64,000 bases of DNA from Ectorhizobium quercum (GTDB lineage Bacteria; Pseudomonadota; Alphaproteobacteria; Rhizobiales; Rhizobiaceae). Below the pieces are notes generated by a model that saw only the letters and a list, made by a program, of their open reading frames with translations, had not been told where the DNA came from and made no database searches. The translations under genes and the position numbers were made by a program. The stretch covers positions 434,001 to 498,000 of the forward strand of contig NZ_JANFPI010000002.1 in assembly GCF_026552795.1 (NCBI RefSeq), in the 5' to 3' direction. Positions 19,137 to 27,828 of the stretch are shown in pieces. Within the stretch, counting starts at the first letter, position 1. The number at the start of each line of letters is the position of its first letter.

Positions 19137-19160
19137 AAGGCGCCCCTTGCGGGCGCCTTT
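19137..19160 (+). terminator. Intrinsic terminator of omp10
   Basis: AAGGCGCCC (19137-19145) pairs with GGGCGCCTT (19151-19159) around CTTGC, ending in a short T run. Confidence 0.8.
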
Positions 19161-19338
19161 GTCGTTCGCCCTCTGTCCGCCGCCGGCGACCATCCAGCCG
19201 CCCGCCAATTGGAAATCTTCCCTCTTGCAGTCGACCGCCCTAAATGGAACGATGCCGCGCTATCGGGAGCTGGAGCCGGAGGGGACCGCCCCAAGGCGCA
19301 ATCCGGGCCAGTGCGGCATAAACAGGAGAACAAACAGG

Positions 19339-21210
19339 ATGCAAAGAGTTGTCAAATTCGCGCTGATCGGCGTTTCCGCGCTCGGCCTGACGGCCGGAGC
19401 CGCGCTTGCCGATTACGACTTGAACATTCTCCACATCAACGATCTGCATTCGCGCATCGAACCGATCAACGCGTTCGATTCGACCTGCTCGGCATCCGAG
19501 AAGGAAAAGAATGAATGTTTCGGCGGGATCGCCCGCGTGAAGGCGGCCATCGACGCCCGGCGGGCGGCGCTCGCGGGCTCCAACATCCTCGTTCTCGACG
19601 CAGGCGACCAGTTCCAGGGCTCGCTCTACTACACCAGCTACAAGAGCGCCCCCATCGCGGAATTCATGAACGGCATCGGCTTCGACGCGATGGCCATCGG
19701 CAACCATGAGTTCGACGACGGCCCGCAGGAACTGGCCAAGTTCATCGACGCGTTGCAGTTTCCGCTGATTTCCGGCAACACGCTGGCCGGCCTCGACTCG
19801 CCCGTCGCCAACAAGTTCGAGGGCTACATCATCAAGGAACTCGGCGGCGAGAAGGTTGCCGTCGTGTCCGTTCTCGCCACCGACACCGACGAGACGTCCT
19901 CCCCCGGCGACAGCATCCTGTTCGGCGACGAAATCAGCTACCTGAAGGATGCCGTCAGGGAAATCGAGGAACAGGGCGTCAACAAGATCGTCCTGCTCTC
20001 GCATGTCGGCTACGAGCGCGACAAGGAGATCGCCGCCGCCGTCGACGGCATCGACGTGATCGTCGGCGGCCACAGCCACACCTATCTTTCGTCCACCGAC
20101 GACAAGGCCGCCGGCCCCTATCCGACCCTCGTCAAGGCGCCGAACGGCGTCGACGTGCCGATCGTCACCGCCTATGCCTATTCCAAGTATCTCGGCGAAC
20201 TGAAAGTCACCTTCGACGACAACGGCGTGGTCACGGCCGCCGCCGGCGCGCCGATCCTGCTCGACTCGTCGATCACGCCCGACCCGGCCTACGAGACGCG
20301 CGTCGCCGAACTGGGCCAGCCGCTGGAGGAGCTGAAACAGAAGGAAATCGGCGAGGCCACGGAAACCATCGACGGCTCGCGCGAGAACTGCCGCGCCCGC
20401 GAATGCACGATGGGCAATCTCGTCGCCGACGCCCTGCTCGACCGGGTGAAGGACCAGGGCATCGCCATCGCCATCCAGAACGGCGGGGGCCTGCGCGCCT
20501 CCATCGATCAGGGCACGGTGACGATGGGCGAGGTTCTGACCGTCCTGCCGTTCCAGAACACCATCGCCACCTTCCAGCTCAAGGGGTCGGATGTCGTCGC
20601 GGCGCTGGAAAACGGCCTCGGCCAGATCGAGGAGGGCGCGGGCCGCTTTCCGCAGGTCGCCGGCCTGAAATATTCCTTCGACAAGTCGAGGCCGGCCGGC
20701 AGCCGCGTCGTCTCGGTCGAGGTCGCGGAAGGCGACGGCTTCGTGCCGCTCGACCCGGAAAAGCTCTACGGCGTCGTCTCCAACAACTACATGCGCGGCG
20801 GCGGCGACGGCTACCGGGTGTTTTCCACCAACGGCGTCAACGCCTATGATTTCGGCCCCAGCCTCGAAGATGCCGTGGCGGCCTACATCACGGCGAACTC
20901 GCCCTACCGGCCCGCGCTGGACGGCCGCATCGCCGAGGTCGCGGCACCCGCAGACGCTCCGGCCGCCGCCGCGCCGGCGGAACCGGCCGCGCCACCGGCT
21001 GCGGCGGCTCCCGCAGACCCCGACGTCGCAACGCCCGCCCCCGCGGCAGCCGATTCCCGATATGTGGTCGTCAGGGGCGATTCCCTCTGGAAGATCGCTG
21101 AAAGCGCCTATGGAGAAGGCGCTCTCTGGGGCAGGATCGCCCGCGCCAACGGCCTGACGCGCCCGAACCACATCGAAGTGGGGCTCGAACTGGATATTCC
21201 GGCGGAATAA
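19339..21210 (+). CDS. Secreted 5'-nucleotidase with C-terminal LysM domain
   Basis: A 623-residue exported phosphoesterase. The signal peptide is 1-24 (VSALGLTAGAALA-D). The calcineurin-like metal site is LHINDLHSRI (31-40), GDQFQGS, GNHEFDDG and GGHSHTYL. The 5'-nucleotidase C-terminal domain (about 335-510) has NLVADALLDR, IQNGGGLRASI and the substrate-stacking region NNYMRGGGDGY. An Ala/Pro-rich linker (about 535-572) leads to a LysM domain (575-623: YVVVRGDSLWKIAESAYGEG). It should remove phosphate from extracellular nucleotides while held to peptidoglycan. The start at 19339 has CAGGAG-like spacing and gives a clean signal peptide. Confidence 0.94.
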   Translation: MQRVVKFALIGVSALGLTAGAALADYDLNILHINDLHSRIEPINAFDSTCSASEKEKNECFGGIARVKAAIDARRAALAGSNILVLDAGDQFQGSLYYTSYKSAPIAEFMNGIGFDAMAIGNHEFDDGPQELAKFIDALQFPLISGNTLAGLDSPVANKFEGYIIKELGGEKVAVVSVLATDTDETSSPGDSILFGDEISYLKDAVREIEEQGVNKIVLLSHVGYERDKEIAAAVDGIDVIVGGHSHTYLSSTDDKAAGPYPTLVKAPNGVDVPIVTAYAYSKYLGELKVTFDDNGVVTAAAGAPILLDSSITPDPAYETRVAELGQPLEELKQKEIGEATETIDGSRENCRARECTMGNLVADALLDRVKDQGIAIAIQNGGGLRASIDQGTVTMGEVLTVLPFQNTIATFQLKGSDVVAALENGLGQIEEGAGRFPQVAGLKYSFDKSRPAGSRVVSVEVAEGDGFVPLDPEKLYGVVSNNYMRGGGDGYRVFSTNGVNAYDFGPSLEDAVAAYITANSPYRPALDGRIAEVAAPADAPAAAAPAEPAAPPAAAAPADPDVATPAPAAADSRYVVVRGDSLWKIAESAYGEGALWGRIARANGLTRPNHIEVGLELDIPAE

Positions 21211-21232
21211 GACACTATGTCTCAGCCTAAAG

Positions 21233-21269
21233 GGCCGGCCCGCACTTTCCCGGGCCGGCCTTTGTTTTT
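21233..21269 (+). terminator. Intrinsic terminator of the 5'-nucleotidase gene
   Basis: GGCCGGCCCG (21233-21242) pairs with CGGGCCGGCC (21251-21260) across an 8-nt loop, then TTTGTTTTT. Confidence 0.92.
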
Positions 21270-21388
21270 AAAATGCTTAAAAACTGTGACGGCGCATGTC
21301 ACCCGGGGCAATCCGCGGAAGGCATTGGAGCGTAATCCGTAGATCAGGTTCGAATGAAGCAATGAATGAAGAAATGGAAGCCCGCCCG

Positions 21389-22420
21389 ATGACCTCCGAT
21401 GCCCCCCCTTCCCACAGCAACCCGCCGGCCGAACTCGGCCGTGTCGGGGTCCTTCTCGTCAATCTCGGCACGCCCGAGGGCACCGATTACTGGTCGATGC
21501 GGCGTTATCTCTCCGAATTCCTGTCGGACAAGCGCGTGATCGAGTGGTCGCAACTCTACTGGCAGCCGATCCTCCAGCTCATCGTTCTCTCCAGGCGGCC
21601 GCAGAAGGTCGGCAAGGCCTATGAGGAAATCTGGAACCACGAGAAGAACGAAAGCTTCCTGCTGACCTATACCCGCAGCCAGTCCGACCTGCTCGGCTCC
21701 GCCCTCAGGGACCTGCCCAACGTAACCGTCGACTGGGCGATGCGCTACGGCAAGCCCTCCATCGCCTCGAAGGTGCAGGAACTGAAGGATACAGGCTGCG
21801 AGCGCGTTCTCGTATTCCCGCTCTATCCGCAATACTCCGCCTCGACCACCGCCACCGTGAACGACGAGGCCTTCAAGGCGCTGCTGAAGATGCGCTGGCA
21901 GCCGGCGCTCAGAACCGTTCCCCCCTATCATGACGACCCCGCCTATATCGAGGCGCTGGCCAGCTCCATCCAGGCGAAGCTCGCCACGCTGGACTGGGAG
22001 CCGGAGGTGCTGCTGACCTCCTTCCACGGCATCCCGCAATCCTATGCGGCGAAGGGCGACCCCTACCCCGGGCAATGCCACATCACCGCCCGGCTCTTGC
22101 GGAAAAAACTCGGCTGGAGCGAGGAGAAGCTGCAACTCACCTTCCAGTCGCGGTTCGGACCGGAGGAATGGCTCCAGCCCTACACCGACAAGACCGTCGA
22201 GGCGCTGGCGAAGAAGGGCGTGAAGAGGCTCGCCGTCATCAATCCCGGCTTCGTTTCGGACTGCCTGGAAACGCTGGAGGAAATCGCCGGCGAAGCGGGC
22301 GAGATCTTCCACGAGCATGGCGGCGAGAAATTCGTCCACATTCCCTGCCTCAACGACACCCCGGACGGGATGCGCGTGCTGGAAACCGTCGTCAGGCGCG
22401 AACTTCAGGGCTGGGTGTGA
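21389..22420 (+). CDS. hemH: Ferrochelatase
   Basis: Ferrochelatase inserts ferrous iron into protoporphyrin IX, the last step of heme synthesis. This 343-residue protein shows GRVGVLLVNLGTPEGTDYWSMRRYLSEFLSD at the N-terminus, then LVFPLYPQYSASTTATVND. The catalytic-His block LLTSFHGIPQSYAAKGDPYPGQC is at about residues 208-230. The block LTFQSRFGPEEWLQPYTDKT and the C-terminal NPGFVSDCLETLEEI also match. ATGs at 21362 and 21374 are in frame; I chose 21389, which has GGAAG upstream. No other heme gene is adjacent; a band-7 gene follows after 83 bp. Confidence 0.95.
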   Translation: MTSDAPPSHSNPPAELGRVGVLLVNLGTPEGTDYWSMRRYLSEFLSDKRVIEWSQLYWQPILQLIVLSRRPQKVGKAYEEIWNHEKNESFLLTYTRSQSDLLGSALRDLPNVTVDWAMRYGKPSIASKVQELKDTGCERVLVFPLYPQYSASTTATVNDEAFKALLKMRWQPALRTVPPYHDDPAYIEALASSIQAKLATLDWEPEVLLTSFHGIPQSYAAKGDPYPGQCHITARLLRKKLGWSEEKLQLTFQSRFGPEEWLQPYTDKTVEALAKKGVKRLAVINPGFVSDCLETLEEIAGEAGEIFHEHGGEKFVHIPCLNDTPDGMRVLETVVRRELQGWV

Positions 22421-22503
22421 TACACTCGGTTCGAAAGGCGCGGCGAACGAATCGCGCCTGACGCCCCATAAACGACAAGGCTGCTCGGGCCTGGGAGGAA
22501 ATC

Positions 22504-23505
22504 ATGGAATTCACCGGCTTCGACATTTCGGTTGTGGCGCTCGTCGGCCTCGTCATCCTCGTTCTTCTGGCGGGCATCAAGACGGTGCCGCAGGGCTATC
22601 GCTACACCGTCGAGCGTTTCGGCCGCTACACCCGCACGCTGGAACCCGGCCTCAATCTCATCGTACCGTTCATCGAGAGGGTCGGCGCCCGGAAGAACGT
22701 CATGGAGCAGGTGCTCGACATTCCGACGCAGGAGGTCATCACCCGCGACAATGCCAGCGTTTCCGCCGACGCCGTCGCCTTCTACCAGATCCTGAACGCC
22801 GCCCAGGCCGCCTATCAGGTCTCCGATCTGCAAGACGCGGTCATCAACCTGACCATGACGAACATCCGCTCGGTCATGGGCTCGATGGACCTCGACGAGC
22901 TTCTTTCCAACCGCGACCAGATCAACGAGCGCCTGCTGCGCATCGTCGACGACGCCGTCGGCCCGTGGGGCGTGAAAGTGACCCGCATCGAGATCAAGGA
23001 CATCCGCCCGCCGGTGGATCTGGTCGACGCGATGGCCCGCCAGATGAAGGCCGAGCGCGAAAAGCGCGCCCAGGTCCTGGAGGCCGAGGGGTTCCGCAAC
23101 GCCCAGATCCTCAGGGCCGAAGGCGCCAAGCAATCCGCCATCCTCCAGGCCGAGGGCCAGCGCGAGGCCGCCTATCGCGAGGCGGAAGCCCGCGAACGCC
23201 TGGCCGAGGCGGAAGCCGCCGCCACGCGGATGGTGTCGGAGGCCATCGCCAGCGGCGACGTTCAGGCCATCAACTACTTCGTCGCCCAGAAATACACCGA
23301 GGCCCTCGCCTCCATCGGCACCGCCGGAAACTCCAAGATCGTGCTGATGCCGATGGAGGCATCCGCGCTGATCGGCTCGCTCGGCGGCATCGGCGCGATC
23401 GCCCGCGAGGTGTTCGGTGAGGATGCCCGGCCTTCCGGCCGGCCCGCCACGACGGCGCAGCGCTCGACGCCCGCCGTCAATCCCTTTGCCCCGCCGGGAG
23501 AATGA
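22504..23505 (+). CDS. qmcA: SPFH/Band-7 membrane protein (QmcA/paraslipin type)
   Basis: This 333-residue protein has one N-terminal membrane helix ([16 protein letters not shown]). It then has a band-7 domain opening with [33 protein letters not shown] and containing [22 protein letters not shown] long Glu/Ala/Arg-rich coiled coil follows at about 175-245 ([16 protein letters not shown]). SPFH proteins form large membrane cages linked to protease and lipid-domain control. Its partner NfeD starts one base after the stop, the standard QmcA-NfeD pair. GGGAGG precedes the ATG. Confidence 0.94.
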   Translation: MEFTGFDISVVALVGLVILVLLAGIKTVPQGYRYTVERFGRYTRTLEPGLNLIVPFIERVGARKNVMEQVLDIPTQEVITRDNASVSADAVAFYQILNAAQAAYQVSDLQDAVINLTMTNIRSVMGSMDLDELLSNRDQINERLLRIVDDAVGPWGVKVTRIEIKDIRPPVDLVDAMARQMKAEREKRAQVLEAEGFRNAQILRAEGAKQSAILQAEGQREAAYREAEARERLAEAEAAATRMVSEAIASGDVQAINYFVAQKYTEALASIGTAGNSKIVLMPMEASALIGSLGGIGAIAREVFGEDARPSGRPATTAQRSTPAVNPFAPPGE

Positions 23506-23506
23506 C

Positions 23507-23965
23507 ATGCTCGCACGGATCGCAGCCGAACTCGGTCCCTGGAGCTGGTGGGTGGCCGGCATGATCCTGCTGGCCGCCGAACTGGTCGCGCCCGGCGTCT
23601 TCCTCGTCTGGATCGGCCTCGGAGCGCTGGCGACCGGCATTCTCTCGCTCCTGTTCTGGACCCTGCCGGCCTGGAGCTGGCAGGTGCAATGCCTGGTCTT
23701 CGCTACCTTTTCGCTGGCCTTCACGCTCATCGGCCGCAAGCTGATGGCAAGCCGCGGCGCCTCCAGCGACGAGCCGCTGCTCAACCAGCGCACGGCAAGC
23801 CTCGTCGGCCGCACCGCGACGCTTCAGGAGCCGATCCGCGAAGGCCGCGGCCGCATCCGCCTCGACGATACATGGTGGCCGGTGACGGGGCCGGACCTGC
23901 CCGCCGGCACCCGCATCAAGGTCTCGGCAAGCCACGGCCGCGACCTCACGGTGGAGCCCTTCTGA
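23507..23965 (+). CDS. NfeD family membrane protein
   Basis: A 152-residue partner of the band-7 protein. It has two or three membrane helices (WWVAGMILLAAELVAPGVFLVWIGLGALATGILSLL and LVFATFSLAFTLIGRKLM). An OB-fold NfeD domain of the short type follows: LVGRTATLQEPIREGRGRIRLDDTWWPVTG, ending in GTRIKVSASHGRDLTVEPF. It has no N-terminal serine-protease domain, so it is the YbbK-like short form. The start at 23507 is fixed by tight coupling to the previous stop. Confidence 0.93.
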   Translation: MLARIAAELGPWSWWVAGMILLAAELVAPGVFLVWIGLGALATGILSLLFWTLPAWSWQVQCLVFATFSLAFTLIGRKLMASRGASSDEPLLNQRTASLVGRTATLQEPIREGRGRIRLDDTWWPVTGPDLPAGTRIKVSASHGRDLTVEPF

Positions 23966-24057
23966 CAAGCGATTCCACCCGGCTCGAAACCAAACGTTAA
24001 CCACATGGGTTTACGTTTGGGTAAGCAATTTCGAGCTTGCAGGATTCCGTTTCGTTC

Positions 24058-25443
24058 ATGTCTTTCCCGTCGCCCAGGGCACCGAAGGGTGCCTCCCGAA
24101 AGCGAGTGGCGCTGGCCGTCGTGGCCTTCGGCATTGCCGTGGCGCCGGGCATGCGGGCGCTTGCCCAGTCGGCGGACGCGGAACCGGCGGCGACGGCCGC
24201 CATTGCCGACGACGACCAGATGACCCGCTTCGGTTCGACCGGCGATGCGATCGAGGGACGCATCAATGCACCGGAAGCGCCGATGGACGGCGCCGGAGCG
24301 GCCAATCGCGACGACGGCGAAGCGACGGGCGTTCGCCTCGGCGGTTTCGTGCTGCGGCCCTCCCTTCAGCAAAGCATCAAGGGCCAGAAGACGACCAACG
24401 GCGACCGCAGCGAAAGGCGCACCTATCTGGAAACCGGCATTCGCGGCACGCTGACCTCCGACTGGTCACGCCACGAACTGAGCCTCAACGGCGAAAGCAT
24501 CCTCCAGAAGAACCTGAAGGGCGATCTCTCCACCGATCCGGCCTCCCGGCTGGACGCCGCTCTCCGGCTCGACCTTCCGGCCGAGACGACCGCGACCGTC
24601 ACCGGCAGCTACGCCATCAACCGCGAGGACAACGACGACCCCAACGCCATACCGGGCGCATCGGCGCAATCGGATGTCCAGACCCTGACTGGCGGCCTCG
24701 CCCTGCAACGCAATCTCGGGCGCATCCGCGGCCTCATCGGCGTCGATGTCGAGCGCACCACCTATTCGAGCGTCAGGCTGTCCGACGGCACGCGGCTCGA
24801 TCTGTCCGACCGCGACCGCAACGCCTACGGCATACGCGGACGCCTCGGCTACGAACTGTCGCCGGCGCTCGTGCCCTTCCTCGAGGCATCGTTTCGCAAG
24901 ACGGTCTATGACAGCGAGCAGGATGCCAACGGCTTTCGCCGCTCGTCCGACAGCTATGCGATGCGCTCGGGCGTCGAGGTCGATCTCGGGGAAAAGCTGC
25001 GCGGCGAAATCGGCATCGGTTATGAAACCGTCTCCTACGACGACACGCGGCTGACGGAAGTGAGCGGACTGACGCTCGACGGCCGGCTGAACTGGTCGCC
25101 CCGGCGCGGCACCAACGTCGCCGCCGGCCTGTCGACGCTGGTCGAGGATTCGACCGCACCGGGCGAGAGCGGCGGCATCGTCTACCGCTTCAACAGCGAG
25201 ATCGCCCACGAACTGCGGGACGACCTCGTCGCCCGCCTGTCCGGCGCCACGACCTGGCGGCGCTATCCATCCGGCAGCCTGATCTCCAATTCGACCACCT
25301 ATGCCGCCGGAACCGGACTGACCTACAAGGTCAACCGCTATCTGGAGCTGAACGGCTCGCTCGACTACGAATGGACCCGCCGCGAAGCGGGCAGCAATTC
25401 CAGCGACCTTACGGCCGGCGTCGGCCTGACCCTCAAACGCTGA
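24058..25443 (+). CDS. Outer-membrane beta-barrel protein (BBP2/porin-2-like)
   Basis: This 461-residue exported protein has a signal region (ALAVVAFGIAVAPGMRALA-Q), a short disordered part, then from about residue 90 many alternating amphipathic strands, for example TYLETGIRGTLTSDWSRHELSLNGES, and RGLIGVDVERTTYSSVRLSD. It ends LTAGVGLTLKR, a barrel-type C-terminus. It fits the putative beta-barrel porin 2 group (PF10082), often found beside polysaccharide genes; galU is its convergent neighbour. The role as export channel or surface protein is open. I use the ATG at 24058; a TTG at 24037 is also in frame. Confidence 0.8.
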   Translation: MSFPSPRAPKGASRKRVALAVVAFGIAVAPGMRALAQSADAEPAATAAIADDDQMTRFGSTGDAIEGRINAPEAPMDGAGAANRDDGEATGVRLGGFVLRPSLQQSIKGQKTTNGDRSERRTYLETGIRGTLTSDWSRHELSLNGESILQKNLKGDLSTDPASRLDAALRLDLPAETTATVTGSYAINREDNDDPNAIPGASAQSDVQTLTGGLALQRNLGRIRGLIGVDVERTTYSSVRLSDGTRLDLSDRDRNAYGIRGRLGYELSPALVPFLEASFRKTVYDSEQDANGFRRSSDSYAMRSGVEVDLGEKLRGEIGIGYETVSYDDTRLTEVSGLTLDGRLNWSPRRGTNVAAGLSTLVEDSTAPGESGGIVYRFNSEIAHELRDDLVARLSGATTWRRYPSGSLISNSTTYAAGTGLTYKVNRYLELNGSLDYEWTRREAGSNSSDLTAGVGLTLKR

Positions 25444-25458
25444 ACGCCTCGCAACGGC

Positions 25459-25487
25459 AAAAGCCCGCGGTCTTGCGACCGCGCGCT
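25459..25487. terminator. Hairpin between the barrel gene and galU
   Basis: CGCGGTC (25466-25472) and GACCGCG (25477-25483) pair around the loop TTGC. A4 lies on the left and GCTT on the right, the typical shape of a bidirectional terminator for a convergent gene pair. The T-run on the right is short. Confidence 0.65.
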
Positions 25488-25516
25488 TCCATTATATCCG
25501 GACGGCCGGAAGGGCC

Positions 25517-26401
25517 TCAGAGCTTGCTCACGACGTCCTTGATCTGCGCCTCGACGAGCGGGCGGATATCGGCGCGCTCCAGCGCGAAGACGAGGTTGGC
25601 GAGAATGAAGCCATCCTTGGCGCCCGTGTCGTAGGTCTTGCCGTCGAACGGGAAAGCCGCAAAATCCTGCTTCTCGGCCAGCGCCAGCATGGCGTCGGTC
25701 AGCTGGATTTCATTGCCCGCGCCGCGTTCCTGCCGGGCGAGAATGTCGAAGACTTCGGGCTGAAGGATATAACGGCCGTTGATGAAGAGGTTCGACGGCG
25801 CGGTGCCCTTGGCGGGCTTTTCGACCATCTCGGTAATCTTGAAGCCGTTGCCGACCTTGTCGCCGACACCGACGATACCGTATTTGTGGGCGAGTTCGGG
25901 ATCGCATTCCTCGACGGCCACGACATTGCCGCCGGAGGCGCCATAGAGTTCCACCATGCCGGCAAGGCAACCCTTGCTGCCCTTCATGATCATGTCGGGA
26001 AGCAGAACGGCGAACGGCTCGTCGCCGACGATATCGCGGGCGCACCACACGGCGTGGCCGAGGCCCAGCGGCGCCTGCTGGCGTGTGAAGCTCGTGGTGC
26101 CGGCGGCGGGAAGAATATCCGAAAGCAGGGTCAGTTCGGCATTCTTGTTGCGCTCGCGCAAAGTAGCGTCCAATTCGAAATTGATATCGAAATAGTCTTC
26201 GATAACAGATTTCCCACGTCCGGTTACGAAAATAAAGTGTTCGATCCCAGCTTCGATGGCCTCTTCGACCACGTACTGGATAACGGGCTTGTCCACAACA
26301 GTCAGCATTTCTTTCGGAACTGCTTTTGTTGCCGGAAGGAACCGGGTCCCCAGCCCGGCTACGGGAAATACGGCTTTACGAATCTTCTTGCTATTTGCCA
26401 C
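25517..26401 (-). CDS. galU: UTP--glucose-1-phosphate uridylyltransferase
   Basis: GalU (ExoN in rhizobial exopolysaccharide work) makes UDP-glucose from UTP and glucose-1-phosphate, a precursor for surface polysaccharides. The 294-residue protein has the nucleotidyl-transfer motif [25 protein letters not shown], then [43 protein letters not shown] and [20 protein letters not shown]. The C-terminus has [11 protein letters not shown]. The start codon is GTG at 26401 with GGAGG five bases upstream. It is divergent from the transglycosylase gene and competes for glucose-1-phosphate with GlgC further right. Confidence 0.96.
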   Translation of the reverse strand: MANSKKIRKAVFPVAGLGTRFLPATKAVPKEMLTVVDKPVIQYVVEEAIEAGIEHFIFVTGRGKSVIEDYFDINFELDATLRERNKNAELTLLSDILPAAGTTSFTRQQAPLGLGHAVWCARDIVGDEPFAVLLPDMIMKGSKGCLAGMVELYGASGGNVVAVEECDPELAHKYGIVGVGDKVGNGFKITEMVEKPAKGTAPSNLFINGRYILQPEVFDILARQERGAGNEIQLTDAMLALAEKQDFAAFPFDGKTYDTGAKDGFILANLVFALERADIRPLVEAQIKDVVSKL

Positions 26402-26570
26402 GAATGCCTCCAGTGCAGAATATACTTCATTTCTGCTGCGCGGTTTTCATATATCGCAGTTGCTACTCTTTTTCCAAAAGGATGCGCGCATCCCCGAGAG
26501 ATGGTAAAGAGTTTGTTGACGGTACCGTGTTAATCCTAACGTTCGTCGGGAGTATGATAGCCTCCCTGAG

Positions 26571-27812
26571 ATGAACGTAAAAGTAACGGACACGAAACAG
26601 ATGACCAAAACCGCAAGACTTGGCCTCAAGGGGTTCATGATCGCTGCTGCTGTGGTCCTCGCGCCGCTGCCCGCACTGGCCGACCGCAATTTTCAAGCCT
26701 GGATCAATGACTTCTACCCCGTTGCCGCCAAAGCCGGCATTTCCAGATCGACCTATAATGCCGCATTCGCCGGCGTAAAGGAACCCGATCCGGAAGTGCT
26801 GCGAAAAGCCGCCTACCAGCCGGAATTCACCACCAAGATCTGGGACTATCTCGATTCGCGCGTCAACCCGCACACCGTCGCCAACGGCCGCAAGATGCTG
26901 GCCGAACACGGACGCCTGCTGACCGCCCTCGAAAATCGTTTCAACGTCAGCCGCCATGTGCTGCTCGCCATCTGGTCGATGGAGTCGAATTACGGCTCCG
27001 TGCTGGAAAAGCCGGACCGCCTGCACAGCGTGCCGCGCGCGCTGGCCACCCTCGCCTACGCCGATTCCCGCCGTGCGAAATTTGCCCGCACCCAGCTGAT
27101 CGCCGCGCTGAAAATTCTCCAGTCCGGCGACATCTCGACGCGGCACCTCACCGGCTCCTGGGCCGGCGCGATGGGGCACACCCAGTTCATCCCGACGAGC
27201 TATCTCCTCTATGCCATCGACGCGGATGGCGACGGCAAGCGCGACATCTGGCATTCCGTTCCCGATGCGCTGGCGACCGCCGCCAACCTGCTTGCCAAGA
27301 ACGGCTGGCAGAGCGGCAGGACCTGGGGCTACGAGGCCACCGTACCGGCCAGCGCGCGCAAGTTCGCCGGCGCCACCAAGACGCTCAACGAATGGGCCGC
27401 GCTCGGTCTGGTCCGCCCGAACGGCAAGCCGTTCCCGCGCGGCAGCGACCGGGCGGAACTGAAGATGCTCGGCGGCCCGAACGGCCCCGGCTTCCTGATG
27501 ACCCGCAACTTCTTCGTCATCAAGCGTTACAATGCCTCGGATTCCTATGCGCTGGCGGTCGGCCTTCTGGCCGACGAGATCGCCGGCCACGGCGGCATGC
27601 AGCAGCGCTGGCCCCGCCCCGAGGGCACGCTGGACATGAAGGAGAAGTTCGAGCTGCAAACGCGCCTGAAAGCGCTCGGCTACTACAATGGCGAGATCGA
27701 CGGCAATCTCGGCTCCGGCTCCAAGGCTGCCATCAGCGCCATTCAGTCCCGCCTCGGCATGGCCACGGATGGCGAACCGTCCATGCAGCTTCTGGAGAAA
27801 CTGCGCCGGTAA
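26571..27812 (+). CDS. MltB-type lytic murein transglycosylase with peptidoglycan-binding domain
   Basis: This 413-residue exported enzyme cleaves the glycan strand of peptidoglycan. The signal sequence (FMIAAAVVLAPLPALA-D) leads to an SLT_2/MltB domain (about 40-330). The catalytic Glu is in LLAIWSMESNYGSVLEK, at about residue 138; SWAGAMGHTQFIPTSYLLYAIDADGDGKRD follows. A C-terminal PG_binding_1 domain (about 350-413) has ELQTRLKALGYYNGEIDGNLGSGSKAAI. It is probably a soluble periplasmic or lipid-free form, as no lipobox is seen. The DUF459 gene follows after 16 bp. Confidence 0.94.
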   Translation: MNVKVTDTKQMTKTARLGLKGFMIAAAVVLAPLPALADRNFQAWINDFYPVAAKAGISRSTYNAAFAGVKEPDPEVLRKAAYQPEFTTKIWDYLDSRVNPHTVANGRKMLAEHGRLLTALENRFNVSRHVLLAIWSMESNYGSVLEKPDRLHSVPRALATLAYADSRRAKFARTQLIAALKILQSGDISTRHLTGSWAGAMGHTQFIPTSYLLYAIDADGDGKRDIWHSVPDALATAANLLAKNGWQSGRTWGYEATVPASARKFAGATKTLNEWAALGLVRPNGKPFPRGSDRAELKMLGGPNGPGFLMTRNFFVIKRYNASDSYALAVGLLADEIAGHGGMQQRWPRPEGTLDMKEKFELQTRLKALGYYNGEIDGNLGSGSKAAISAIQSRLGMATDGEPSMQLLEKLRR

Positions 27813-27828
27813 GGAGACATGTGAGGAC

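Noticed and set aside
22436..22459. Hairpin AGGCGCG/CGCGCCT between hemH and qmcA as a terminator
   Set aside because: Only 7 bp, a 10-nt loop and no T-run on either strand.
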